From contig CM034099.1 in assembly GCA_019914945.1 (NCBI GenBank), positions 11,483,001-11,547,000 of the forward strand: DNA of 64,000 nt, written 5' to 3'. Both the position numbers and the translations under genes were made by a program. This document shows, one piece after another, positions 23,943 to 37,900 of the stretch. Position 1 is the first letter of the stretch. Each line of letters starts with the position of its first letter. The notes under the pieces are model-generated. The model was not told the origin of the DNA. It searched no databases and saw nothing but the letters and a program-made list of their open reading frames with translations. This DNA comes from Typha latifolia (taxonomy: Eukaryota > Streptophyta > Magnoliopsida > Poales > Typhaceae).

Positions 23943-24577
23943 GATGGAGGTGATGATGGAGTGGAGGCCGAGTAGTTGATGGAGATGGCTTGGCAACATA
24001 TGATGGTGGTGGCGGCTTACTGATGCGGATGTGATTGATAGTTGAAGGCTATGATTAGCCTACAACTGTAATAGCGAGTAAAGATAAAAATCGTATAAGA
24101 GATAGAGACGGTTAAGATAGAGAGACAAAGGGGGAGAGAAGTAGGCCTTTCCTACGGGAGTAGGGGGTTGGTGAAGAGGGAGGAGGGAGATGTAGAGGCC
24201 GGCAACCAAGTTGAGAGAGATGCAATGACAAAAGCCAATCAATCTTTCATTCTAAGCATGTCTAAAATATAGGTCATAAGACCCTATTTATAGAGATAAA
24301 ATTAAAAAGTCCTAAACAAATTTAACTAAACCAGTTTTGCTTATCTTCTCGGGTTAACCCTTCGTTTTGCTGTAGATAGATACCGAAACTCCAAAAATTA
24401 TAGATGAGGAAGTCACCGACTTTCTCTAACTGGTTTGATATTATTCGGATGTCTATAGAATGTCTAACATACTAAAACTTTATCTAAACCACCTAAGAAT
24501 AATAAATAAGATAACTAAACTTGATCCATCGAGCCCAATGCCTTTCGAGGTGATCCGATATGGTCCGAATCGCATCA

Positions 24578-25560
24578 TATTTTGAGGGGTGTAAATAGAA
24601 ATATTAAATTTAGAGTGGTATATAAATAAATAATAGACTTTAGAGAAGAATATTAGTAAAAAGGGGTTAATTGCAGACTATAATTCATTTTCACATAGAC
24701 TATTTTATTTAAATTTTATGATATTTGACTTTCTCAACTACCTAATATCTCACATGGTCATCTTACGATTAACTTTTTTTTTTAATCTAAGATAAAGAGG
24801 AAAATAATTTTTAAAGAGTCTAAAATTAATTATATAATAGTCACATGAATGGATAATCAATAAAGAGTCATTTTAAAATGTCAAAAAAATATAGATGAGA
24901 TAACCTATGTGAAAATAAACAATACTTTAATATCTAAATGGACTCAAAGGGCCATGCCCCTACAAATTTAAGGCTATTTATTTTTTAATCTTAACCCCTC
25001 CTTTTAAAAAAAATTAATTTGCTACTAAATGTCCTCTTAGAAGCCGGCTCCGTCCCTATCCTTATAAAACCATACATTTACAAACATTTACATAGTTATG
25101 TGTACATCTTATGTGTCTTCTACTCGTGGTAGTAAATGTCGTATTTGTTTTTGACAAACATCATGAATACTAGGTATTTAATTGCTTTATTTTAATCTAA
25201 ATTATTTAAATATTTTATTTATCTAGGATTCTAAATTCACGATCTACTAACTAAACAGAGCTCCCCCATTTCTCATACTACGTTTCCACCTTTAAGATTA
25301 GCATTGCTGAGAAACTACAAAAGTGCATCAATGAGCTGAAATAAAGAATAAAAAAAATCCGAAGGGTTTCGGTTTGCTACTCGTTTCTAGTTTCTATTCC
25401 ACCAACCCTGGGCATCCTACTTTTCCATTTTTACCATCTCTTTCTATCTTTTTTTTTAATTTTTTAATTTTTTAATTTTTTATATCTATTAACACTTGGA
25501 TAGAAAAGGATGGAACTGGGAAGACATTGTACATTGACATGGATAGCCTTTTCTAATACC
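24578..25560. other. Upstream flank of the VIL gene
   Basis: AT-rich DNA with T-rich runs, including TTTTTTAA repeats at about 25450-25482. No transposon termini or coding sequence were recognised. It should hold the promoter-proximal region of the gene starting near 25.6 kb. Confidence 0.4.
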
Positions 25561-25576
25561 TCCCTCCCCCTATCAC

Positions 25577-25586
25577 TTTATAAATT
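25577..25586 (+). promoter_or_regulatory. Candidate TATA box of the VIL gene
   Basis: TTTATAAATT lies about 320 bp upstream of the start codon, followed by a CT-rich leader-like stretch. A start of transcription near 25610-25620 would fit. Sequence evidence only. Confidence 0.4.
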
Positions 25587-25785
25587 AATTTGGCTCGCAG
25601 ATTTTTTTCTCGTTCGATTGGTTGCGGTCTTTGTACGTGAATAGTTTAATGCGATGGCTCACGCATCACACTAAAACCCCCCATCCCCTCTCTCGCGGTC
25701 ATAATCTAATCTTAACGCAGAGGAAGAGGCGAAGAGAGACCGAGTCAGCCTTGACTTCTTTTCCTTGGTGCTCGTTTTAATCTTG

Positions 25786-25861
25786 GTATGAAGAAGTTCT
25801 AAATTGGAGGTGCGGGATTATTGTTTTCTATTTCGGTTTTGATGGGCGTGCATGGTTGCAG
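25786..25861 (+). other. Possible 5' UTR intron of the VIL gene
   Basis: TTG|GTATGAAG at 25786 and GGTTGCAG|GAGG at 25861 define a 76-nt T-rich interval of plausible plant intron size. If it is retained, an upstream ATG at 25852 is in frame with the main start and would add 16 residues. If it is removed, the leader keeps a start-stop ATGTGA at 25868-25873. Confidence 0.4.
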
Positions 25862-25899
25862 GAGGTAATGTGAAGGGGGAGCAGCTGAGATCTATCGCC

Positions 25900-25918
25900 A
25901 TGGATCCTCCTTTCTCTG
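25900..25918 (+). CDS. VIL2: VIL coding exon 1 (micro-exon, 6 codons + 1 nt)
   Basis: ATGGATCCTCCTTTCTCTG, followed by the donor GTGGGT. The split Gly codon (G|GA) joins exon 2 to give [15 protein letters not shown], the conserved VEL family N-terminus. The rest of the transcribed exon is leader. Confidence 0.88.
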
Positions 25919-28900
25919 GTGGGTTCCCTTTTCTCCTTGTTCCATGTTTTTTTTGGGTCAGGTTTTGGGTTTTTTTATGCGTTTGGGCTCGATCTGGGAA
26001 AAATGATGAATTGGGTATGTGGAAAGATTGGATTTTTAATTGGTTTAATGTGATTTTTCTAATTCTTTTTCTTTGTTTTACTCGATTGGTGGCTGTGTTG
26101 GATTTCCTGGGTCATGCTCAGTTGCAGATTTGTTTTCTTTTTTTGTGCAATATTCCGTAAAAGAAAAGGAAAGGGATCTGATGCTTGGTTCCTCTCTTTT
26201 TTTCCAAAATTCTTTTCGTCTGTTAGTTTCTCTCTTGAATTGCTTTTTGCCCCGTTGAATTTGTATGGCTAAGAAAATTTGAAGCTTTTATGAAGGCTTA
26301 CTTGAATTTGCTGGTTTTAATGATCAATTAGCATAAAGTATTGAAGTAGCATCCGCTTACTTGTGTGACGTATTTTGTTAGAGCCCTCAAGTTCTGCTCG
26401 TCTGACTTCTCTATGCGAATCGGTAATTTAGGAAATGATTATATGTGCAGTCTAATTTTTTTGTAGAATTACTTGTGTTTGGGTAACTATACATTCTCAA
26501 CATTCAGAGAACTAGGCATCTAACATAATATAAACTGGACCCAAGTATGCACAACCCAAGATTCCATGAAATTCATCCAGGAACCCTCAGAGATCCACTA
26601 CGAGCTGCAATCACGCAACCATATGAGGTCGTCCTGACACTTTACAAACAAAGGGAGGTCATGTGCTCATGCCACTCACAATCCTCAATCAGTAGGCTGC
26701 AAACACCAGAAAGTATGAGCACACCCATCTAGTCCAAGTTTAGCTGGTTGCGTGTATTACCTACATTAGTATAAAAATCTAGATATTCTGATATGCAAAC
26801 TTAGATATGCCAACCTGTACTGATCTACACTTGCAAACACTGTTGTAAATGTCAGTGAAATGGTTCTGTGACTGTCGAGAATCTGCATAGCACATATGCA
26901 TTATGTGGATGCTTAATGTAGGTGCCTATGCATTCCATATCCGGTAATACTTGAACAGACAAACCGATGCAAATCAAGTTGAAATTCAAAAGATATAGAA
27001 GATCTTGAAGAGGAACTCGGAAGATAGACACCTATCTATACAAGGATTTCTTGTGTATGTCTACCAACACTTGTAGCTAAAACAATTTATGTAAATATGT
27101 AGTATGACTCAAACAGGTCATATGGGGCCCTTATGAGAGTTATGTTATGCGTGGCAGCATAGAAGGCCACCTGTGCAGTCACATAGATCCCATTTAAGAA
27201 GAGTTCTTGTGTCTGATCTAGATCATGTACCAAAGTCAATATGTACTCATCCTCGCAGGTCTAGACCTTAAATATCTGGAGCATCGTCCATGCCAATGGT
27301 AGGCAAACTTGCTTGGGACTCATAATGCATAATGCATGTGGATAACGGTAGAGTTAAGCAATTTCTCTAGAAAGATCAGGACCTTGTGGCTCTATTGAGT
27401 AGTACAATAAGGGAGCTTATCTAATCTGGCAAAGTTGCTATATACAACTTGCTACATTTCTTAATGGAGAAAATTATTTGAAAGCTTACTGGATCTGTGA
27501 CATCTGTCAACTAGATGAGACTTCAACTTGCTAGTTCAGACAACTAAATTGTTGTTGCATATAGCATTATGGAGCTTGCAAGTTCTGTTGGTTCCGCTTC
27601 TTGCATGAAACCATTAATTTGTAATGCAGTTATTTATAGGGTAATTTGTCTGCAGCCTTTACTAGTTGTAGTGTGGTATTTCAACATAGCCAAATATCAT
27701 TCCACTGTAATACAAGATAAACCTTAGGTGAACATTTATCTGAGATTCCTTGAAGGCTGTGTTCAGCTCTTACAAGTTTTATGATTGCAATAGTGTAGGT
27801 TTCCATAACAATTTTGATGTCGGATCAAAAGGGAGGAGACCATACCTCTCAAAATCTATTGGTATGCATAGACACTGACAAACATCATATTACATGACAG
27901 ATTATAATTGTCTAATAGGTTGATTATTTCTACTTGTTTGCATGAATTAAGAAACCCTCCATTATTGTAAAATATAAATGATGTTCATTATCATCATTTT
28001 CATCTAATCCTGTTGTATGACATTTTAATTCCAGGCCACTTTGCAATATCCTCCAACATAGAAATCATTGTTGATATGCAGCACAAGGAAGAAAATACAT
28101 ATTATTCCTTTATAAATTGATAATTCATAGTTTGCTCCTTTATGAGTTATTGCACGTACTACCCAATACCCAATTGCTTATCACTCTTTTCCTCTCTTGT
28201 CCATCAATGTGGAAATTTGCATTTTTAAAGTGACCACTAGCTTTATGAACTTTGACAATGCTATTCCTAAGATTGAGTAAACCCATAAATTGATGATTTT
28301 CTTATATCATGTATTAGAACTATACTTATCTCCTCAAATGAAAGCATTGCAATCACCAATCTCCACCTAGGAAACATGGATACTTCCATAGTTCCATCCT
28401 CTCAATGTATCCGTATCTAATACTATATCGGGTATGAGACTCATTGGATACTTCTGGATATGCATAAAATACTTCCTTAAAATATCCAATTTAAAAAAAA
28501 TAAAACTATGACTGTAGATACTTCTTGGATACTTCTTAGGTACTTCATAATTTTGTGATTCTAACCAATATGAGTCCAAGTGAAGAAGACTATTACCTTT
28601 CATTTCTATCATATCTAGAAGGTTTTATACTTTCATTTGTGAACAAAGGAATGGTTTATACATTTCTAAGATGCCTAATTAAGAAATCATGTTACAATGT
28701 CAATTTTTTATGATCTATAAATCAAAATTGCTTGTTTATCATACATCTTATCAAAAAGTATATTATATAATCTGTCACGACCCAAAATTGGAATCATTAT
28801 TGGCCATATACTCCAGTAGACTCGAGATACATGAAACCTTAATATTAACCAATACAATTAAAGGGTAAAGCAAATCTTACGTGGAGGTAAAATATCTTAG

Positions 28901-31900
28901 TGCATCATATTTTTTTGGCCATGCCGATTGATATTTGAAATATTAATAGAGTTTTATGAGCTAACAATTTTAGCTCAGTGGATAAATCTACCTAAAAGCC
29001 AGTGAAACCAAAATATACCAGTTATAAAAACTAAAGGTCAACAATTAATCATGATAACAACATGCTCATAACGTGAATAATAAAACACAATAATGATAAT
29101 GCAATTTAACAAGATGATAACATGCTCAATTTCATTAAATAACTTCTCAATCTCAATAATGCCAAATATCTTATATTGAGGATTGTATTTCATAGATCCA
29201 CATCAACTAGAAGTTACCTTGAGATTTTCCTTATAGTTGATCTAATTAGGATTACTAGAAAGTGTCATTACGAAATAAATACATCTTGTCTTTTCTACTA
29301 ACTGAAATTAGGGTTACTTTAGGAAGAATTTTGGTATAGCATGAGACTGTTCCCAAATCCCATCAGATTCACCTAAATGGACTATGGGTTGACCAAAATA
29401 GGTCTATCTCTTAGATTTTAAGGTAAACTTGAGTCACCATAGGTAGCACAAAGAATAATATTTAGCCTGAGTCTATTCTCAAAATCCCACCTATTTATAA
29501 CTAATGTTTTGCTAGTTATTTATGATCAACATATTTGTTTTCTACATGAAGTATAACAATGCATGAAGATTAACATTTCTTGAATTATAATATTGCACGA
29601 AGAACATAGCATGAATATAATCATAATGCATGAAGTATAATACTGCACAAAGATAAAACTAGAAAATATCCTCCTCAAGCAAATCGGTCAGTAAAATTAT
29701 ATTATAAAATATGAGAAAATAAATATGTGAGTGAATCCACTTACTAGGGGTCTAAATAGAATAGCTCAAATCAATAATCCAAGTAAAGATCTCTACTTTA
29801 ATTGCTCGATCCCAATTAATCTAATTTCCGAATCTAATTCAGTTTGTATTTTTAGGTGCCCCACAAATTTCTTCTTTCCCTTTTATTTATTTCTCTTTCC
29901 TGTCCATTTTTTTCTCTTCCTACTTTCGTTCTTTTCTTCTCTCTCTCTCTCTCTCTCTTATTCTCCCTGCTTCTACAGTTCCTGCAAGTACTGTAGTAGC
30001 AAACTCCTTTTTTTCTCCTGCTTTTATGGTACCGCACATACTGTAGCAGAAACCTTTTAAAAAAAAAATCTTTCCTCTTCTTTCTTCCTCCTAAGTTCTT
30101 TCTTCTTCTTCTTCTTCTTCTTCTTCTTCTTCTTCTTCTTCTTCTTCTTTCGTCAATGCCGCTGCCCTAAGCCATCGTCGCTAGAGTTCACTGCTGCACT
30201 CTCTCTCTCATATCTAGGGTTCTTTTTTTCTTTTCTCTGAATTTTTCCCTCTATTTATAAATTAAAAAATAATAGAGTCTTAATAAGATTGGATTCTAAT
30301 CTCTTTCTTTATTTAAATATATACCTAATAAATAAAAATGTTAATTTAATTTAATCCAAATCTTAAGGACAAAACTAAGTCTCTCATTATCTAAATAATT
30401 ATCTCTAATTTATTTATTTTATAAATTTGGCTTGTCACATAATCTACAAGGCCTTTTGTTATGAATGGCAATTCTTTTTATGGATAAATTGAAGGTCTTA
30501 GTAATATAAACTATCACACACTACAATAATATATAATTCCTCAATTAAAAAGTGCAAGTACAATTACACTAATATATATGTTCATACATCAATATATATA
30601 AATATGACCTACATATCCGAAATGTATCTTATCCTTGTTTTTCAAGATTTACCGTATCAGCATATCCATATCGTATTTGTATCCCATATCCATATCCAAG
30701 CTTCATAGATCTCCACCACCTCTTGATCCAGATACTTGATGGAAATCTCTTGCACTAGGAGGATTAACAATTTAACATTACTTCTTGCTGAATATGTGGT
30801 ATTTATTTTATTTGATCGCATAAACTCTTGTATTAATAGGTTGTCATTATCAAAAAAATGTTTAGATATAATTATCATATGAAGCCTTTTGCATTGATAT
30901 GAAGAGTTGCTACCTTCTATAGTGGATGTGACCACTCATGCAATAATAAATATTACGGAAGATACCTCTTGATGCAAATGTGGCTAAACAACCATTAGAC
31001 CTACGGAAATTGAGGAAAGCAACAATTAATGTGAGGGAGTTGTGAGGTGAGGGAGGTGGAGAGGAAAACCAATACAAATTGGAACTTTCTCTTCTCTGGG
31101 CTCATAAGATGTTGCATGTGGCTCTAGCTCTACTAGTTCCTTGTCAATCATTGATGATCGTGCTTGATTTGGTGGTGTTGAGATGTGAAATATGAGGCTA
31201 GCTAAAAGTTGAAATGAAAGAGAAGGCTCAAATAATTAGTGAATGGCAATTATTAGAATTATACTCTTATCAACTATATTAGCAGATCTACAACCTGACC
31301 GATCATATCAGCATTCATGGTCTTCGACTGAAATGAACCAAACTGGGCTTGTAACCTATTGATAAAGGCACTATATATCTAGGACTAGCCAATTTCCTAG
31401 TGGCATGCCTAGTTTCAAACAGTAATGGTTGAAATGATTTGTATGATACACTTAGTTAGGAACATTTCTTATTGCATTAGGTGTTTATTTTCATTAAAAT
31501 AAAATTCATGTAGGTCGCGTTGGAACGCAGGAGGGTTCGCATTCGAACGCCCTTGTGAACGCTTGCATCATGTTCGCAAATACAAGAAACGCATATTGTG
31601 CGTTTGAACGCTTGCATCACGTTCGCACATACAGAGAACGTATTTTGGTGCGTTCGAATGCGATCGACGGGAATCTTCTAGAATTCGGGTTACTTATGAT
31701 TTTAGGATTTGTTGGCTAGCCTCTATATATATGTGGATGGCAGCCAAATTCATTATGCTATTGGAATATTGATTTCTTGCCTCTCTATCATCTATCTACC
31801 TTAATCTTCCACCTCCCTCTTCACCATCTTTCCACCTCTACCGTTGGCAAGGTTTTTTCTAACTTCTAATCTCCGTCGACTGTCGAGTCACCTATCTTCT

Positions 31901-34900
31901 TTGGGATCTCGACCACTTCATTCCCTTCGTCTATATTCCTAAATCACATCTATAATCCACCCTCATCTCCATATCCATCCATAACCCTAATATCCGCTCC
32001 ACCCGTCACCTCCACCATCACCCACGTTATTCCGTGTTTTCACCCCTGCAACAGTTCGAATCTGCGAAGGGCGTAAATACAAAAGTTGTAGATCAGGAAA
32101 TTACGGATCTAATTCAATTGATTTCGTAATTTTCTGACTACAGGAGAATATTTGACAAATATTTTTCCGCGGTTGCGCAGAATTGAAAAAATTCCTGTAA
32201 TACATTTAGATCTTGAATGAATAGTTGCTTAGCTTATCTTTGGTTCGAGAACTTATCATTGTATCTGCTCAAGTAGATTGGTTTCAACTTTTGACCAAAA
32301 TTGGAACCATGTTTAAGATGAATGAATAGGTCTCAGACACGATATTTCAAATTTCTAGATGTAAGTCTCAGGCACGATATTCATTGGATAATTTGTGGAT
32401 ACGTGTTAGATATTTCCTTCATATATCTGATTCTTTTTAAGATAAAAATAAAGAAAACAAATACCCTTGGTTACTTCTAGGATATCTCTTAGATACTTTT
32501 GACAGTTCAGACAGAAGTCAAATCAGAGGATTTTGAATAAGTCAAGAGGATTCTATTTGCAAGAAAGTTGACTCGAGATGTTATTTCACTATGCATGATC
32601 TGTGAATTTGTAGGCAGTCAACATTAGGATTTCATGCCACAAACGATAAACTAGTAATTCATAGAACATTGTTCTTTTCTCTTAATATAAGTGCCCAACA
32701 ATTTGTTATAAATGATCAACAATTCATAACAGTTTCTTCTGAATTGCTCATAGTTTTTCATCTCAACTAAAAGATAACTGTATAAGTAACTATTAGTCAC
32801 CTATGTGCTAACTTACTGCCACAACAATCATGTTAGTAGAAGTAGTAGCCTACGAAATCTACTAATTGTTTCCAAGTTTCAACTCACTATAAGAATTTTG
32901 AAATTGTATAGTATGGAAAAATCCCAAAGTAGAGAAAATTAAAAGATAAATGTTTGCGAATAAGGTGTAGTTCTTCACAAAAGTAGAGAAAAGTTACATA
33001 GTCCTTTGACCTTTGCTTACAACATTTAAACAACTTATAGAGCCATCAAATTAAGCACTTTAATTTCGTTCATCATTGTGCAGTCATCCACATTAGTTGG
33101 TGCAGTAATTCACTAAATGATTAGAAGCAAATAAGGGGAGAAAGAGGAAGTAAAACTTAACGTGAGGATGAGAGAGTAGTAATGTGAGAATAGATGAGAA
33201 GAGAAAAGGCAAAAGTAAGGTTTTATCAATTATACACTAAAGGCAATTATGGAATATAGAAAAGTTTGGTTAAGTTGGAAATAGATTCTTGTGAAATTTG
33301 ACCCCAAATCATCCAATTTTGTTATGCATAGTGAAATCCTTCAAAATCATCCGAAGTTGACCGAATTCCTTTGATTGGGACATTCCAAACGTAGGATTTC
33401 CAACTCAAATACTGCGATTTGAGGTTTCCGAACAGGGTTAGTATATATTATGACAAGTTATAATTATAAAATTAACCCTTGTAAATTGTAATAATCTTAG
33501 TTCAATATAGGACACGCATACAAAATATATTTTTTGTTTGCAGTACATATATACACACACATCTTGCATATCCTTGTCATATTGTATCCTTGTTTCTTAA
33601 GATTTTCTTTTATCAAACCACACTAGATGAGCTATGTAATTGTGCATGCATCAGTAATGCTATGAAGCATGGATAGAGATTCGAGGAACAATTTGGTCTG
33701 TAGGCTTTAATATGATATCTGTGCATCACTAAGTTGCTTATAGAGTAAACTTGACCTAGTAATGTTTCCCTTGATTGTTTTGTGCTGCTTGTCTTTTATT
33801 ATATGATTGGCTCTGGCAATCTCTCATGCAGATTGTTATTATTAGTTTTTTCTCTGATTTCTTCGTTACAAATTGACGTCATAAGTCTTATCATGTTTGT
33901 TTCTCATTCATTATGCTACTTAGTCTTCTAACTTAATGTGATCTTAAGCCCCAGGATTTGTACTTGATCCATCTAAATGCCGCAAGCTGAGCATTGAAGA
34001 AAAGAGAGAGCTTGTTCACGAATTGTCAAAATGGCCAGAAAGTGCCCCTGAAAAGCTGCAGACATGGAGCCGCAGGGACCTTCTAGAGATTCTATGTGCT
34101 GAGATGGGAAAGGAAAGGAAGTACACTGGATTAACAAAGCAGAGAATGATTGAATATCTTTTCAGAGTTGTGTCTGAGAAAAAATCAGAACATGTGGAGG
34201 ACACTCCGGACCTGCTCACAGCTAATCCCCAAACCCCTTCCAAAAGACCAAGAAAGAATGAACACCCATCCCGTCTACCGATTGTGACAAATAATCTCCT
34301 AGGCACTGATGCACGCCACTGCCAAAATTTAGCTTGCAGGGCTACTCTTAACCTATCAGATTCATTTTGCAAACGTTGCTCATGTTGTATCTGCCACAAG
34401 TATGATGACAATAAGGACCCTAGCCTATGGCTGTTTTGTAGTTCGGATGCTCCATCTCAGAGTGATTCATGTGGCCTGTCGTGCCATCTGGAGTGTGCTC
34501 TTAAGCATGAAAAAGCTGGCATTGTGAAGAATGGGCAGACAATGAGGCTGGATGGGAGCTATTATTGCATATATTGTGGAAAAGAGAATGACTTACTTGG
34601 GTAATTTCATTCACACAAGCCTTTAATTCACATAAATTGCATGTTTGGTTATTAACAAATATGCTTCTGCTTATGGATTCCAGCATGTCTCTTTTACATG
34701 GTTAATTTACTTTTACTCCTTTGCTTGTTGTTTACAATGGTACATCTTATATTTAGCATTCTGATAGATCTTTATTTTCTTCATAGTGATATAATCTACT
34801 TTGTACTTAAAAACATGGATCCAAAAATCGGCCAATTCCTAACCCGAGCCTGATACCAGTCAGTTTGCTGGTATCGGACGGATATTTGTCATATCGGCCA

Positions 34901-37900
34901 AAATACTTAATGCAGGTCGATCAATTTTGATGTTCCCGATAAAACCTAAATAGAGAGAGAGGCTCATGAAAGTGGAGAGGATCTTCTTGCTCAATTTTCT
35001 CTTCTGCTTCTACTTCTCTTCTTTTTTCTCCTTTCTTTCTCTCGCTTTCTATGTTGGGAAACTAAGACTAGTGAGTGACTGAGTGGATGCATGTTAGCTG
35101 TCATGCTCTCAGTCCTTGCTGGAGCACCTTCGAGTGTCTCCATATATATATACAGAAAAAAAGAAAAAAGAGAAAAGAAAGAAGAAGAGCAAAATAATAT
35201 AAGAGCATCTGAATAGGGCTAGAGGATATTTGAATGTTGCAACGTTAAAAGGCGTTCGAGCCTATGACAAATGGGAAAGGATTGAGAGCAACATTTGAGA
35301 TGTCTTTGAATGACATTTAAATGGCTTCTGGTGTTCGAACGAGTGCCATAAAATCAGTTAATCCAACATCTTTTATTGGCTGAAAAGTTGCGAATTCATT
35401 ATGGTCGACGGTCGTATATAGTACGAACATATGCTCTACGATTCTTCCAATCTAGAGGTAGAGAGTACCATGGAGATTGCAGACAATCAGCCTTTTTTTA
35501 TTTCTCCTTACAATCAAAATTACTAATTTAATCTTTGTTGCTGATTTTTGGGGTTGGTAGTTAGTCCCCAAGTTTTTTGGAGCTGCAGTCTTTAGAAACT
35601 TGATATGTAAATACATTGTACCTTGGAAATGGAATTTCTATGAGTCCATTTGCATCATAGGTGGTGAAATTACGATCCTAAAGGAAGCTATAAGCACTTT
35701 GCTCTTCCAACCCAAAAATTGATTCTTCTCTACTTCGATATTTCCCCAACAGGATCAAATCGATCAATTTGCTGCCTAATCTATTGCAGGATCTATTTTG
35801 AAACTACATCAAATATATTCTAGATTCTGTTAGGTAGAGAAAGTAGGAAATGTAGAAGAAAAACAAAAGAAGAGGAAGGAAGAAACTTGGATGGGAGAAG
35901 GCATAGGGTTTGCTTATAGTATTGATGCAAATCTTTGGTAATAGGCAAGTTAGCTGGTATTCTACGTTGGACCAATTAGTTGGTGCTTTTACATTTCAAA
36001 TAGTTGCCACTTATGAAATGACAAGGCGTGAAGCATTGACATGGATATGGGCTATAGATATAGCAATATTATATTTCCTGATTTTGTAGCTATGAATGTT
36101 TATGTGAGTAATTTTTGAGTAAGTTTTGAATTTTGAGAGGGGGGAGGAGAGAATAAGCTTGATATTCATCAAAATTTTGAATTTTAAGTAGGTTAATACA
36201 TTTTTTAAGTTTTTAGGCTTCATATGGGAGTAATTTTTATTTTCTTATTTTCCTCTCATTTTTTCTAAATTTTTGGAAAATTTTCTGCATTTTTAAATAA
36301 TATTTAGAATTTTACGTAATTAAAAAATAATCTGATCCGATATGTGCGGCTGATACCGATCCTAATCCCGATACTGGAAACCTTGCTCTATATCCATTTA
36401 TTCAATTATGATTATCAGATTGTGATTCTCTCTGATTTGTTAATTCTAATGGATACCATATCAAAAACATTGTCTCTTGTATTAGAAAACGGTTTGATCT
36501 TGAAATATTGAGAAATATTTTGACTTTTATTGATGAATAAACTGAATTTAATCGGCCATAGACCTGTAAAATTATATGTAGGTAACACAACTCAAAACCC
36601 CAATTTGACAGAAAGACTATCTTTCAAAACTAGAAAGTTCCAATTTAGACTCGTACTTAATTTGAACCAAATAAAACTAAACAAATACATTTGAAGACCT
36701 AAAAGATGGAATTAGCCCAAAAAATGACCTACATCATTGTGGCCTAGGCTTGTGATGACTTTCATTCTCTTCTCATTTCCATGAGCCTACCCACCTTTGT
36801 TCAATTCTGAGTTGGTTGGCATTGTGATCTTTTTGCTAGTCAAATTTAAATGCCAGCACTAACAGGACCACTGACACCTAATCCTTCTCAAACATGGATG
36901 CCCATCATTAGAAGGACATCCAAATGCAAAACTGGCAAATATATATTGTTTGACAGGCAAGATATTCACAATAATAGCACTATTACTGGCAAATATGCTT
37001 CCATGACTCAATCATGATAGTGGCATGCTTGGTGGCAAACCTTACTATCAATCTAGACAATGCCCTCTAGAAAGATTTCTTTTGATAAAGGTGAGAAGGT
37101 CTAGAATAGCCAAATAAACTTTCTTGTAGCTATTTACCATTGGAGTATAATTGTCCACTCGATTTAAATAAAATTTCCAAAATGAATATAATAGGAAGGA
37201 AGAAAGAAGAACAAAATATTCATTTTATTGTACTACTGCTTAATAAGGAAAAGGTACCATCAAGTTGTAAAGTTCAGGTCTTGCCAAAGAAAGGTGCGTC
37301 TTCTTATAAATCCATGTTATGTCATTATTAGGATGACTTCTTGTATTAATTATAATATTGACATTCTGTTAGGCAAGCCATCTTATTCACCTTTTTCGTT
37401 GCATACATCAAGAATCGAGCATTTGCACTATCTCATTTAGATGTGCATTTCATTCACCATTCTTTTCTCACCATATTCTATTGTTTTCATTAATAGTTGC
37501 TTTCTTACCTCTTCTCCTATAAGCTATGTTATGTCAGTTTATTGCCACATGATATCAGTTAGTATTTGAACTTTTGAGTTCACAACTTCGAGTCATGGCA
37601 ACAAATACCGTTTCATGTCCTTATGCTTCAAGCCTTCAACAATCAATATTAGGTGAGGAAGGTATCCACCAAAAAGATTGAAGCTTTTCTTTCCATGATT
37701 TTTTTTATTTATTGCTTTTCATTTCCACAAGTTGGCATACCATCATGTATATTTTGAACAAAGTATAGGTAGATTGATGACAAAAATCTTTTCTTCGATC
37801 TATTGTTCTTTTCTGATACTTTTATGTAATAGTCCAAACAAATCAAACATGAAGTCGTCATTGTGACTCATTACTTCCAGTTCATATTATTGTAACTATG

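Larger units (their letters stand above)
22567..24577 (-). mobile_element. Dispersed LTR-like repeat, interrupted
   Basis: Two flanks (22567-22849 and 23943-24577) match, in the same order, a block in intron 2 of the VIL gene (40060-41030). Shared strings are TTGATCCAATTCGTA, CTAGACAAATTTAAGGA, AGGAGGGAGATGT, CAACCAAGTTGAGAG, ACAAAAGCCAA and TTGATC-ATCGAGCC-AATG. Read in reverse it begins TGATGCGATTCGGACC. The TATAG-flanked solo LTR is inserted inside it. LTR identity is inferred. Confidence 0.55.
25919..33954 (+). other. VIL2: VIL intron 1 (8.0 kb)
   Basis: GT at 25919 and CCCCAG at 33949-33954. It contains two TSD-flanked solo LTRs (28773-30439 and 31444-32258). Short degenerate repeats with GGATACTTCT / GATATC words at 28370-28560 and 32330-32520 look like relics of one dispersed repeat. 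The interval 26500-28300 has no recognised element or coding motif. Both solo LTRs lie within the transcribed unit. Confidence 0.85.

Noticed and set aside
26540..27640. Possible coding gene inside VIL intron 1
   Set aside because: Stops are frequent in all frames, the longest frame is about 60 codons, and no motif or element terminus was found.
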